The translations under genes and the position numbers were made by a program. 64,000 nucleotides of DNA from Salsuginibacillus kocurii DSM 18087. GTDB lineage: Bacteria; Bacillota; Bacilli; Bacillales; Marinococcaceae. Location of the stretch: the NCBI RefSeq assembly GCF_000377705.1, contig NZ_KB898631.1, positions 1 through 64,000 of the forward strand. The letters are read 5' to 3'. Below are positions 26,184 through 33,553 of this stretch, one piece after another. The notes below the pieces were generated by a model. It did not search any database, was not told the origin of the DNA, and saw nothing but the letters and a program-made list of their open reading frames with translations. Every line of letters starts with the position of its first letter. The first letter of the stretch is position 1.

Positions 26184-26855
26184 TTACCATTTAAGTGAAT
26201 CCAAAACTTCATATGCCCTCTCTACTTCGTGATTCTGCCAACCCCAGCTTCTCATTTCTTCTTTCAATTCCCTGATCCCGCCTCTGCCTCTGACAAATCC
26301 ATTAAGCCTTGCTGTAATCGTGGCATTTAGTAGTAAATCATGGGCTGGATACAGCTTTTGCAGTGAATTTATCACCTGATTATACCGTTTCAGAAAATAC
26401 TTTTGATGATAATCTTCAGCCAGATAGAACAAAGAATTCGATTGGAATTCCGTTTTTATCGGTTTTCTTAACTTCTGCTCCCATGCCTCTTTTGAGCGAG
26501 AAGCTGTCGTCTTCTGCTCTTCTGAATGCAAGATAAGCAGCGACATGTACTGCCGATCTCGAAATAAGCTCTTTTGGGTAGGGTCGTGGCTTTCCCAAAA
26601 GAGCTCTAACAGTTCGTCATACGAGACCTGGGTCGGGTCAAAATCAACCTGCAAGGTTTCTGTATGGTCTCCAATTGCACGGTAGGTTGGATTCGTAGTC
26701 GAACCGCCGCTGTAACCCACCCTCGTACTTAAGACTCCTTGAAGCTGCCCAAACTGGGCATCCGGCCCCCAGAATCAACCGAGACCAAAGGTAGCTGTTT
26801 CCAGCTTCGTGTAACGTGGCCGCGCAGGCATCTGACTACATTCGATGTGTGTCAT
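26184..26855 (-). CDS. msrA: Peptide methionine sulfoxide reductase MsrA with UGA at the catalytic Cys position
   Basis: MsrA reduces methionine-S-sulfoxide in proteins. Read through from the ATG at 26855 (AAGGGGG 7-8 nt upstream), the frame gives 26 residues ending in ATFGLG, then a TGA codon at 26775-26777, then FWGPDAQFGQLQGVLSTRVG and 150 more MsrA residues with no other defect (GYSGGSTTNPTYRAIGDHTE, LFWESHDPT, DRQYMSLL, AEDYHQKYF). In all ordinary MsrA proteins the residue at the TGA is the nucleophilic Cys of G-C-F-W. Selenocysteine occurs there in a few organisms such as Alkaliphilus oremlandii and Chlamydomonas. A hairpin begins 14 nt after the TGA. Alternatives are a Cys-to-stop mutation or a sequence error. 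The only other Cys is residue 6; no C-terminal resolving Cys is present. If translation starts only after the TGA, the product lacks the active site. Confidence 0.8.
26746..26760 (-). promoter_or_regulatory. Candidate bacterial SECIS hairpin in msrA
   Basis: On the minus strand TGCCCA-GTT-TGGGCA is a perfect 6-bp stem with a GU-containing triloop; the loop begins 20 nt after the TGA at 26775-26777. Bacterial SECIS elements lie inside the coding region just after the UGA, with a short apical loop containing G/U about 16-37 nt away. The match is to general geometry only; bulged-U features of the E. coli element are not identified. Confidence 0.45.
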
Positions 26856-26910
26856 GACAGCACCCCCTTCGTATTGGTACATTCTTTATTAAAATCTACG
26901 AGTTAACTGC

Positions 26911-27615
26911 TTATTTTGTCGGTTCAGTAACAAACACAAGCAAACTCCGGTCCCTTCTGAAATCCCAATGCACAAAAATATCTAAAATCTCGACCCCTAG
27001 AATTCGGTCAAACCGACCTTCAAATAATAACCTTCGCTCTAAACGCCGTTTAGCAATCTGCAAGGTTTGTTTATGCCCAAAGGAGAGCAATTCTTTTTCA
27101 ATTTCAATCAAGACGCCTTCTCTCCCGGCAATAATCATCCGTGGATTGACTTGTTCAATAAAACCGTGTTCCGGCTGTTTTTCAGCTTGTTCACTGACAT
27201 TGGCGATTTCCCGTTTCATCGCTTCTGTGAAAAATTCAGTACGCGTATTTTGTACAGTGGCCTCCCAATTAATGCCGATAATCATACCCGACTTCTGCTC
27301 AATATTCCAATCATAAAAGAACTCAAAGTTCTCGATATCCATCATACTTTCTAAGTATTGCTCGATTTTAGGAAGAACGCGCTCCATCATGATTTCACGC
27401 AAAGATTCAACCCATTCTACGCCTTCTTGTTCAATCAACACTTGTTCAATCGGCGAAAGAAAATTCCGCATATGCATAATGATACAGCTCTCATTCAGCG
27501 AAACGAAAACCGATTCAGGACCCCTACCAAAATGGTCACGCAATTCCTTCCCAGTGAAACTTGCAATCTGTTTCTGCTTTTCTTTAACATCTAGTTCCTG
27601 AACATTGTCACTCAT
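26911..27615 (-). CDS. Tandem DUF2294 domain protein
   Basis: A 234-residue protein made of two DUF2294-type halves: the first about 15-125 (KQIASFTGKELRDHFGRGPE, IIMHMRNFLSPIEQVL) and the second about 130-230 (REIANVSEQAEKQ, MIIAGREGVLIEIEKELLSF, DIFVHWDFRRDRSLLVFV). The single-domain relative at 17656 aligns with either half, including the GRGPE/GKGPS and RNFLSP/GNLSP blocks. Biochemical role unknown. The ATG at 27615 with GGAGGGG upstream is preferred over an extension of 30 residues. It stands alone, 55 bp upstream of the msrA start region. Confidence 0.82.
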   Translation of the reverse strand: MSDNVQELDVKEKQKQIASFTGKELRDHFGRGPESVFVSLNESCIIMHMRNFLSPIEQVLIEQEGVEWVESLREIMMERVLPKIEQYLESMMDIENFEFFYDWNIEQKSGMIIGINWEATVQNTRTEFFTEAMKREIANVSEQAEKQPEHGFIEQVNPRMIIAGREGVLIEIEKELLSFGHKQTLQIAKRRLERRLLFEGRFDRILGVEILDIFVHWDFRRDRSLLVFVTEPTK

Positions 27616-27778
27616 GTTCAATCCCCTCCAGCCAATTGAGACTAAAGTTCCTAGTCTATCTTTAAGTATACATGAAAACCAGAGGTTCCATCCAATACTT
27701 CTCAAACACTTCTACATCGTTAACGATGTACCTATGGTATTACCCGTACATTTTACATCAAAACACCAACATTTATGA

Positions 27779-28047
27779 CAGAAAAGCGCAAAGCGGCGTC
27801 CAGGGGCGTCATGCAAAAGGCGAGCGCTGCCAAAGCCGCTTTTTGGCTTTGAAAGGGCGCGACTTTTGACCACGAGCCCCTGCCGCTTGAAGCTGGACAA
27901 AGAAAAGCGGAGGCGCTTTGCTCAGATGCGACAAGTTTTTCTAGAACTGCGCAGCACAGCCTGCTGGGCGGAGTCAGGACTAGAAAAAACCTCGAGCATC
28001 TAAGCGCCGCAGCTAGACAAAGAAATGCGCAAAGCGGCGTCCAGATG
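27779..28047. repeat. Mosaic of Bacillaceae-type palindromic repeats
   Basis: Two and a part units abut here. The phrase GCGCAAAGCGGCGTCCAG occurs at about 27787 and again at about 28027; GCTGGACAAAGAAA and GCTAGACAAAGAAA end units at about 27904 and 28024. The middle unit (about 27902-28020) is a long hairpin: AGATGC and TTTTTCTAG on the left pair with CTAGAAAAA and GCATCT on the right. The first unit is closed by CAGGGGC/GCCCCTG. Similar blocks are common between genes of Bacillaceae. No coding is implied, although some open frames run through it. Confidence 0.7.
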
Positions 28048-28070
28048 CACTTATTTTTCGAAAGTGAACC

Positions 28071-28176
28071 TTTACTAATCATTTGTCGCAATTTACTCAT
28101 CATTCTCGGCCAAATACTAATCATTCCTAAGAAAATACCGATCATTCTCCGCTAAATACTAATCATTCTTCAGGTC
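28071..28176. repeat. Degenerate tandem repeat, five units of 21-22 bp
   Basis: Units beginning TTTACTAATCATT, TTTACTCATCATT, ATACTAATCATTC, ATACCGATCATTC and ATACTAATCATTC follow one another at 21-22 bp, each ending in a variable (C)TCNGCNAA-like stretch. The repeat directly follows the palindromic mosaic. Units are too alike and too regular for CRISPR spacers. Downstream to 28358 no further feature is seen. Confidence 0.75.
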
Positions 28177-28358
28177 AGAAAGGACGAATCATTTTTTTAA
28201 CCCTGCAGAGGCGGGCCGCGAAGTTAGTCGAAGACAAACGTCCAAGTTTGACCAGCAACTGGCCAAATTCCCTGTCGAATCGTCCAAATACTGCTTTCGA
28301 TTACACCACTCCCCCCTCCATAAAGATCTCCAATTGACGCAACCAGCGAAAGTACACG

Positions 28359-28389
28359 AAAAAGAGGAAAAAGCCGCAGCTTTTTCCTC
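28359..28389 (-). terminator. Intrinsic terminator after ectD
   Basis: On the minus strand GAGGAAAAAGC-TGCG-GCTTTTTCCTC forms an 11-bp stem followed by TTTTTC, about 95 bp beyond the ectD stop. Confidence 0.85.
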
Positions 28390-28481
28390 CCTCACTTCTT
28401 TATTACACCTATTACTTGTATCTAGCACTTGTCTTGCTTTCTAGCAATCAAGCTTAACACCTCTGCATGATAGGTGAACCT

Positions 28482-29402
28482 TTACTTAAATGCATTCTTA
28501 ATTGGGTTGATTGGCTGAATGTTCTCACGGTTCGCCAAGAACTCAGGGCGAGGCTTTTGGCCGCCAAATGGTTCTACAAGCTGGTTTTCAATAGAGTTAT
28601 ATACGAAGAATACGTTGCTCCGAGGATAAGGAGAAATGTTACCAGCTGAACCGTGCATCGTATTGCAGTCAAAGAAGAGGACAGAACCTGCTGGACCAGT
28701 CGCACGGTCAATTTGGCCATCTGCTTTATCGACGAGCCATTCTAAACTTTCGTGGTCCGGCACACCTACTTCTTGCTGCTTGAGGGAGTTCTTGAAGTTA
28801 TCTTCTCCAGTAAGGCCAGGGCAAGAGACATACCATTTGTTAGAACCAGGAACCAACATAAGCGGTCCATTAAATTCATGATTATCTGTCAATACAATCG
28901 AGCAGCTTACCGCGCGCATGTTTGGCATGCCGTCTTCTACGTGCCAAGTTTCAAAGTCAGAATGCCAGTAGAATTCTTTCCCTTTAAAACCAGGCTTGAA
29001 GTTGACGCGGGACTGCATAATATATACTTGGCTGCCTAGCAGCTGTTCTGCAATATTTACGAGACGCTTATCTTCTGACAAACCTTTGAAAAAGTTATCC
29101 TCTTTGTGGATCTCAAACACAGAACGGATTTCATTGCTGCCGGGTTCTTTGATAACATCTGCGGCATCCCGGCCTTCATTCCGTTTCATTATGTTTTTGA
29201 GTTCCTCTTGCATGTGTTTTACTTCTTCTGATGAAAACAAATCTTGAAATAAAAGATAGCCATTTTGGTCGTAAGAATCTAGTGTGTCTTGTGAAAGTGG
29301 ACCATCTTCTGCTTTTCCATGAGCGGTTGGATCCACGCGCTCCATAATTTCTGCTGTTTCTTTCCCCACTCTGGATGGATACAAATCTTGTGCAATATTC
29401 AT
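28482..29402 (-). CDS. ectD: Ectoine hydroxylase EctD
   Basis: An Fe(II)/2-oxoglutarate dioxygenase that converts ectoine to 5-hydroxyectoine, a compatible solute for salt and heat stress. The 306-residue protein contains the EctD signature FYWHSDFETWHVEDGMPNMR (His and Asp of the iron triad) and the distal His in NTMHGSAGN, plus the 2-oxoglutarate-binding Arg region SPYPRSNVFF. AAAGAGGAG lies upstream of the ATG. The ectABC genes are not in the window, so ectD stands alone, as in several halophilic bacilli. It has its own terminator. An orphan terminator lies 240 bp upstream on the same strand. Confidence 0.97.
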   Translation of the reverse strand: MNIAQDLYPSRVGKETAEIMERVDPTAHGKAEDGPLSQDTLDSYDQNGYLLFQDLFSSEEVKHMQEELKNIMKRNEGRDAADVIKEPGSNEIRSVFEIHKEDNFFKGLSEDKRLVNIAEQLLGSQVYIMQSRVNFKPGFKGKEFYWHSDFETWHVEDGMPNMRAVSCSIVLTDNHEFNGPLMLVPGSNKWYVSCPGLTGEDNFKNSLKQQEVGVPDHESLEWLVDKADGQIDRATGPAGSVLFFDCNTMHGSAGNISPYPRSNVFFVYNSIENQLVEPFGGQKPRPEFLANRENIQPINPIKNAFK

Positions 29403-29643
29403 GATAACATCTCCTCTTTCTAAAATTTTTTAACTTACGAGTTCGACTCATGTTTAAACGAGCCTGGTAAAAATCTTGTAAACGCCTTGTCTCAAGTAGA
29501 TAAATAAAGCGCTAATAGAGGAAATCACGCAATAAGTTACGCCTGTAACCCGTCACGTTGAATGCGTCAGGCACAATCATCACCTCCATCATTGGTGAAT
29601 GAAAACTGCCGGCCTTAGGGACAGAGTGCCGTTGCGAAACCGT

Positions 29644-29682
29644 AAAAAAGAGCTGGGAGGGGTAAGGTACCCTTCCCAGCTC
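29644..29682 (-). terminator. Strong orphan terminator upstream of ectD
   Basis: GAGCTGGGAGGGGTA-AGG-TACCCTTCCCAGCTC (15-bp stem with one G.T) is followed on the minus strand by TTTTTT. No minus-strand gene ends here; ectD starts 240 bp further on. It could end a small RNA or act as an attenuator in a long ectD leader. Confidence 0.75.
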
Positions 29683-29840
29683 ATAAGTTAGCACTATTGT
29701 CTACTTATTTCCGCCGGTTCTACTTTGTATGCACTTGGACCTACCGAATAGAAACATCAATAAAATAAAGAAACCAAGCTTTAATGCTTGCGTTCAGTAG
29801 GCACTTTACCCTGGCCTTGAAAATATTAAACCAAACTTTT

Positions 29841-29940
29841 AAAGAAAACTTGGTAAAGCCAAACCTACGGCATAGTCTGAGCCTTCGTTGCACTTAGACC
29901 GTTTCCTTTAACTATCTAAACTTCTTACGGTGTAAAAAAA
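29841..29940. repeat. Structured ~95-bp intergenic repeat, copy A
   Basis: Shares with copies at 38223, 43770 and 54526 the order ACTTGG-AAAGCCAA, CCTACGGC, CTGAGCCTT-GTTGCAC, ACCGTTTCCTT and CTTACGGTGTAAAAA. This copy is the most diverged (TGGTAAAGCC, CATAGTCTGAG). It lies in the 29403-30143 gap between ectD and the YeeE-like gene. Confidence 0.85.
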
Positions 29941-30143
29941 TATAAAAATAACTTTGAAAAAACAAGAGCAGCCCATACACCTATTCGCATGACTAACATA
30001 CAAAAGTTGGTGAGACTTCTCCCACCACTTAGTTAACCGTAGTTGGGGGAAAATGTCAAGTGCTAGTTTCCAATTTCCAGGGGGTTATAAATCGTTCAAG
30101 AAAGGGAAGCATGAGAAAAAACCGCTGAAAATGAGGTGTTCCC

Positions 30144-31373
30144 ATGAGTACAGACGATCAAGAACAAGCAGAAGACACTAGAAGAAACTCCCCCCAATCT
30201 CTATTAACTATTTTCTGCTTACTCGTTGCTCTCCTACTTGGCTCTCTTACTTATTATTATTCTGGTATTCAATATATTGCTTTATTTATCACTGGTATTT
30301 TAATTGGGTTCACTTTATTTCACGCCCGCTTTGGCTTTGCTTCTGTGTACCGCCAACTAATTGAAACAGGAAACACCCAAATGCTCAGAGCTCATATGCT
30401 CATGTTGGCTACAGCCGCAACCCTGTTTGCTCCTATATTCATATTTGAACTAGGCTTTTTTGATGCTCATCCATCTCCTGCTCTTTCTCCTCTTAGTACC
30501 GGGCTTTTCGTCGGCTCCTTTTTGTTCGGCTTTGGGATGGAAATGGGGAGTGGATTGGCTCCTTCCTCTTTATACAAAGCAGAAGGCGGAAGAACAGCAA
30601 TGATATTAACACTATTTGGCTTCACAAGTGGCGCAACGGCAGGTGCAGCTCATTTTGGCTTTTGGAACGAGAGCTTGCCAGCAGCTTCTGAATTTTCACT
30701 GGCAACCGACACCGCTCTCGGCTACCCTGGCGCCTGGGGCGTGCAACTTGCTATATTTATTACTCTTGCGATCGGTTCTTATATTTATAAAAAAAGGACT
30801 CACCCTCCTCTTCTGCCTGCTTTGCCTTCAGCTACAGGCTGGAAACAAATCATTTTTGGAAGCTGGCCCCTCTGGGCGGGAGCTACAGTGCTCGCTCTAC
30901 TAAATGCCCTCGTGTTGCTTATTCGCGGAGAACCCTGGGTGCTCACCTCGGCTTTCAGTGTCTGGGGAGCGAAAATTGTGGAGTTTTTGGGTATGGACGC
31001 GAGCGGATGGGGGTATTGGGGGGCTGTCGAAGACCTTGAAGCCCTTCATCTGCCTGTATGGATGAATTCAACGAGCGTGCTCAACTTTGGCGTCATCATA
31101 GGGACATTTATAACGTTAACACTCGGAGGATTGATTCGCTTTGCCAAAATTCCTTTGTATATTGGAGTAATGGCTTTAGGAGGAGGGCTGCTGATGGGCT
31201 ACGGAGCTACGATTGCATTCGGAGCCAACGTTGGAGCTTACTTTAGCGGTATTGCTTCGTTCAGCCTGCATGCCTGGATATGGACAATCATGGCCATATT
31301 GGGGGTGTACACCGCTTATTATTTAGAGCGATTATTCGATTTTACCCGGGCAGGGTCGAAAGGAAAGGGGTGA
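30144..31373 (+). CDS. YeeE/YedE family membrane protein lacking the conserved cysteines
   Basis: A 409-residue integral membrane protein with about ten hydrophobic segments in two homologous halves. YeeE/YedE proteins include the thiosulfate transporter TsuA/YeeE and the selenium-linked YedE; their two halves normally carry Cys in a GC-x-SGT motif and in FGCN(I/V)GAFFSGI. Here the first site reads GMEMGSGLAPSSLYKAEGG and the second AFGANVGAYFSGIAS, so both cysteines are gone (Leu and Ala) while the surrounding helices are kept. Only one Cys remains, in the first membrane segment. Its substrate is therefore unlikely to be handled by the known persulfide relay. GTGTTCCC gives a weak ribosome site; AATGAGGTG is 6 nt before the ATG. 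It converges with the PCMT gene, 3 bp between stops. Confidence 0.8.
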   Translation: MSTDDQEQAEDTRRNSPQSLLTIFCLLVALLLGSLTYYYSGIQYIALFITGILIGFTLFHARFGFASVYRQLIETGNTQMLRAHMLMLATAATLFAPIFIFELGFFDAHPSPALSPLSTGLFVGSFLFGFGMEMGSGLAPSSLYKAEGGRTAMILTLFGFTSGATAGAAHFGFWNESLPAASEFSLATDTALGYPGAWGVQLAIFITLAIGSYIYKKRTHPPLLPALPSATGWKQIIFGSWPLWAGATVLALLNALVLLIRGEPWVLTSAFSVWGAKIVEFLGMDASGWGYWGAVEDLEALHLPVWMNSTSVLNFGVIIGTFITLTLGGLIRFAKIPLYIGVMALGGGLLMGYGATIAFGANVGAYFSGIASFSLHAWIWTIMAILGVYTAYYLERLFDFTRAGSKGKG

Positions 31374-31376
31374 GGC

Positions 31377-31970
31377 TCACCCCTCTGCCTCGTCATAATC
31401 TCCTTGCAATTTAACGAAAACGACATGGTCTAGAAATGTCGTTTTTACTTCGCCGCCTTCGTCTTTTTCTACCAAGGTAAGCTCTTGGCTGACCGGTGTG
31501 CCGACAGGGATCAGCATTTTACCGCCAAAAGCGAGCTGATCAATTAGATGAGGCGGGATTTTAGAGGCCGCAGCTGTAACTATAATGCGATCATAAGGGG
31601 CGTACTCCTTCCAGCCGCAGCTGCCATCTCCTAATTTGCATTTCACATTGTGATATCCGGCTGCTGCCAATTTTTCTTTCGCTCGTTCGTGCAATGCTTC
31701 AATGCGTTCCACGGTGTACACTTCTTTGGAAAACGAAGCAAGCACATCGGTTTGGAAACCAGAACCAGTCCCTACTTCTAGCACCTTGGCTTCTGGATAT
31801 ACATCAAGCAGCAGCGTCATTTTCAGTACAAGTGAAGGCTGGGAAATCGTCTGTCCATGCCCAATGGATACCGGCTGGTCCATATGGGCCATACCTTTAT
31901 CTGTTTCCATATAAAAACTGCGGTCGAGCTTTTGAAAATATTGAATAATCTCATTTTCTACTGTACTCAT
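31377..31970 (-). CDS. Protein-L-isoaspartate O-methyltransferase
   Basis: A 197-residue SAM-dependent methyltransferase that repairs isoaspartyl residues in aged proteins. It shows the family order: ISQPSLVLKMTLLLD near the start, motif I VLEVGTGSGFQTDVLA, VYTVERIEALHERAKEKL, DGSCGWKEYAPYDRIIVTAA and GGKMLIPVG. The catalytic-site segment normally reads T-I-S-Q-P or T-x-SQP, present here as GQTISQPS. AAGGGTGATGAG precedes the start. It ends 3 bp from the convergent YeeE-like gene with no terminator between. Confidence 0.92.
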   Translation of the reverse strand: MSTVENEIIQYFQKLDRSFYMETDKGMAHMDQPVSIGHGQTISQPSLVLKMTLLLDVYPEAKVLEVGTGSGFQTDVLASFSKEVYTVERIEALHERAKEKLAAAGYHNVKCKLGDGSCGWKEYAPYDRIIVTAAASKIPPHLIDQLAFGGKMLIPVGTPVSQELTLVEKDEGGEVKTTFLDHVVFVKLQGDYDEAEG

Positions 31971-32106
31971 CTCATCACCCTTGTGCTTTTTTCAAAATCA
32001 TTCTTCTCTGTATATATTTCCCCGAACTCAAGCAAAGAAAATCATGCTTTTACACTTCCCTGTTTTCGGATCTTTTGTCGATCCCTCTGAAAAATCACCC
32101 TCTATA

Positions 32107-32143
32107 TAAAAAAGCCGCTCCTTACCTAGAGCGACCGCTTTCT
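32107..32143 (-). terminator. Terminator after the tartrate dehydratase-like gene
   Basis: On the minus strand AAGC(GGT)CGCTC and GAGCGGCTT pair with a three-base bulge, followed by TTTTTTAT. Confidence 0.65.
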
Positions 32144-32170
32144 TAACTCGAATATGAGTAACTAACCTGC

Positions 32171-33340
32171 TTATTCTCCCCCGATTTGCTTTAACAGCTC
32201 ATACAAATTCGATTTTGCTTCAAAGCCAATGCCCGGTACATCAGGCAACGTAACATATCCATTTTCCACCGGATGACCATCAGCAAAGCCGCCAAATGGT
32301 TCAAAAACGCCCGGATACGATTCATTTCCACCCAGGCCGAGCCCTGCTGCAATATTAAGCGACATCTGATGGCCGCCGTGTGGAATGCAGCGGCGTGGGG
32401 ACCAGCCGTGTGTTTTTAACATATCAAGAATGCGCATATATTCAACGAGCCCATAACTGAGCGCGCAGTCAAACTGCAAATAATCCCGGTCCGGCCTCAT
32501 ACCACCGTAACGGATTAAATTGCGTGCATCCTGCATGGAAAAAAGGTTCTCGCCGGTTGCCATCGGCGGCTCATAATAACGGCCAAGCACCGCCTGCAGC
32601 TCGTAATCAAGCGGGTCGCCCACTTCTTCATACCAAAACAAATCATACGGCTCGAGCGCTTTTGCGTACTTAATCGCTGTATCCAGATCAAAGCGACCAT
32701 TTACGTCGACAGCGAGCGAGCGCCCACTCGGAACCACATCCAATACCGCTTCAATCCGTTTCAGATCCTCTTCAAGCGGAACCCCGCCAATCTTCATTTT
32801 CACAACTGAATACCCCAGGTCGAGGTAATGTTTCATTTCATCCTGCAGCGCGCTCAAATCCTTGCCCGGCTTGTAATACCCGCCAGCAGCATAAACAAAT
32901 ACTTTCTCATCCACTTCCCCATCACGGTACCGCTCAGCAAGCAATTGATAAAGCGGCTTTTCTTCAATTTTTGCGACCGCATCCCAAATCGCCATGTCAA
33001 GGGTCCCAACAGCAACTGAACGCTCGCCGTGACCACCCGGCTTTTCACCTGTCATAAGAATATTCCAAATCTTATGGGGATCAAGATTTGTGCCATCGTC
33101 TGCGACCGTGTCTTCAGGAGAAGCCTCCAACAAGCGCGGAATGAACCGCTCGCGCAGCAGACCGGACGGCGCATAGCGGCCATTCGAATTAAAGCCATAT
33201 CCAATCACAGGCTTCCCGTTTTTCGTCACATCAGTTACTACTGCCACTACACTTGCTGTCATCTTGCTAAAATCAATAAACGCATTGCTAATATCCGATT
33301 TAATTGGTACAGCTTGTTCTTTCACATCAACAATTCTCAT
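32171..33340 (-). CDS. tarD: D(-)-tartrate dehydratase-like enzyme, enolase superfamily
   Basis: A mandelate-racemase-group enolase superfamily enzyme of 389 residues, resembling Bradyrhizobium TarD along its whole length: NAFIDFSKMTASVVAVVTDV, GYGFNSNGRY, GGHGERSVAVGTLDMAIWDA, catalytic Lys in VVKMKIGG, metal ligands in AVDVNGRFD, YEEVGDPLDY and ATGENLF, and the general acid/base His in IPHGGHQMSLN. It would dehydrate D-tartrate to oxaloacetate. The next gene upstream on the same strand is a dicarboxylate transporter, then a citrate/dicarboxylate-type two-component system, which supports a tartrate or related dicarboxylate pathway. Confidence 0.87.
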   Translation of the reverse strand: MRIVDVKEQAVPIKSDISNAFIDFSKMTASVVAVVTDVTKNGKPVIGYGFNSNGRYAPSGLLRERFIPRLLEASPEDTVADDGTNLDPHKIWNILMTGEKPGGHGERSVAVGTLDMAIWDAVAKIEEKPLYQLLAERYRDGEVDEKVFVYAAGGYYKPGKDLSALQDEMKHYLDLGYSVVKMKIGGVPLEEDLKRIEAVLDVVPSGRSLAVDVNGRFDLDTAIKYAKALEPYDLFWYEEVGDPLDYELQAVLGRYYEPPMATGENLFSMQDARNLIRYGGMRPDRDYLQFDCALSYGLVEYMRILDMLKTHGWSPRRCIPHGGHQMSLNIAAGLGLGGNESYPGVFEPFGGFADGHPVENGYVTLPDVPGIGFEAKSNLYELLKQIGGE

Positions 33341-33489
33341 TCGGCATTACCCCTTCTTTAATCTTTTAACGAGAAAATTCAGTCAATTGCCTTTATGGTT
33401 AAGAAAAGGAGTGGCTCCACGTACCAATTTGATGTTCACTCGTGTCGGCTGTTTCTATTGATACAATTATTTTACTAGATTTAAGTAGG

Positions 33490-33532
33490 AAAGAAGAGAC
33501 GCTTTCTCTTTGAAAACGTCTCTCTTTCTTTT
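33490..33532 (-). terminator. Terminator after the DASS transporter gene
   Basis: AGAGACG (33495-33501) and CGTCTCT (33517-33523) form a 7-bp stem extended by GAAAG pairing; a T-rich stretch follows on the minus strand. Confidence 0.65.
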
Positions 33533-33553
33533 CATAAAACATCCTTCATTCGC

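Noticed and set aside
28071-28176. CRISPR array
   Set aside because: Units of 21-22 bp abut directly with no unique spacers of constant length, the copies are degenerate, and no cas gene is near.
27753-28428. Open frames across the repeat region upstream of ectD
   Set aside because: They run through palindromic repeats, are rich in Cys, Ser, Arg and Ala without domain signal, and lack ribosome sites.
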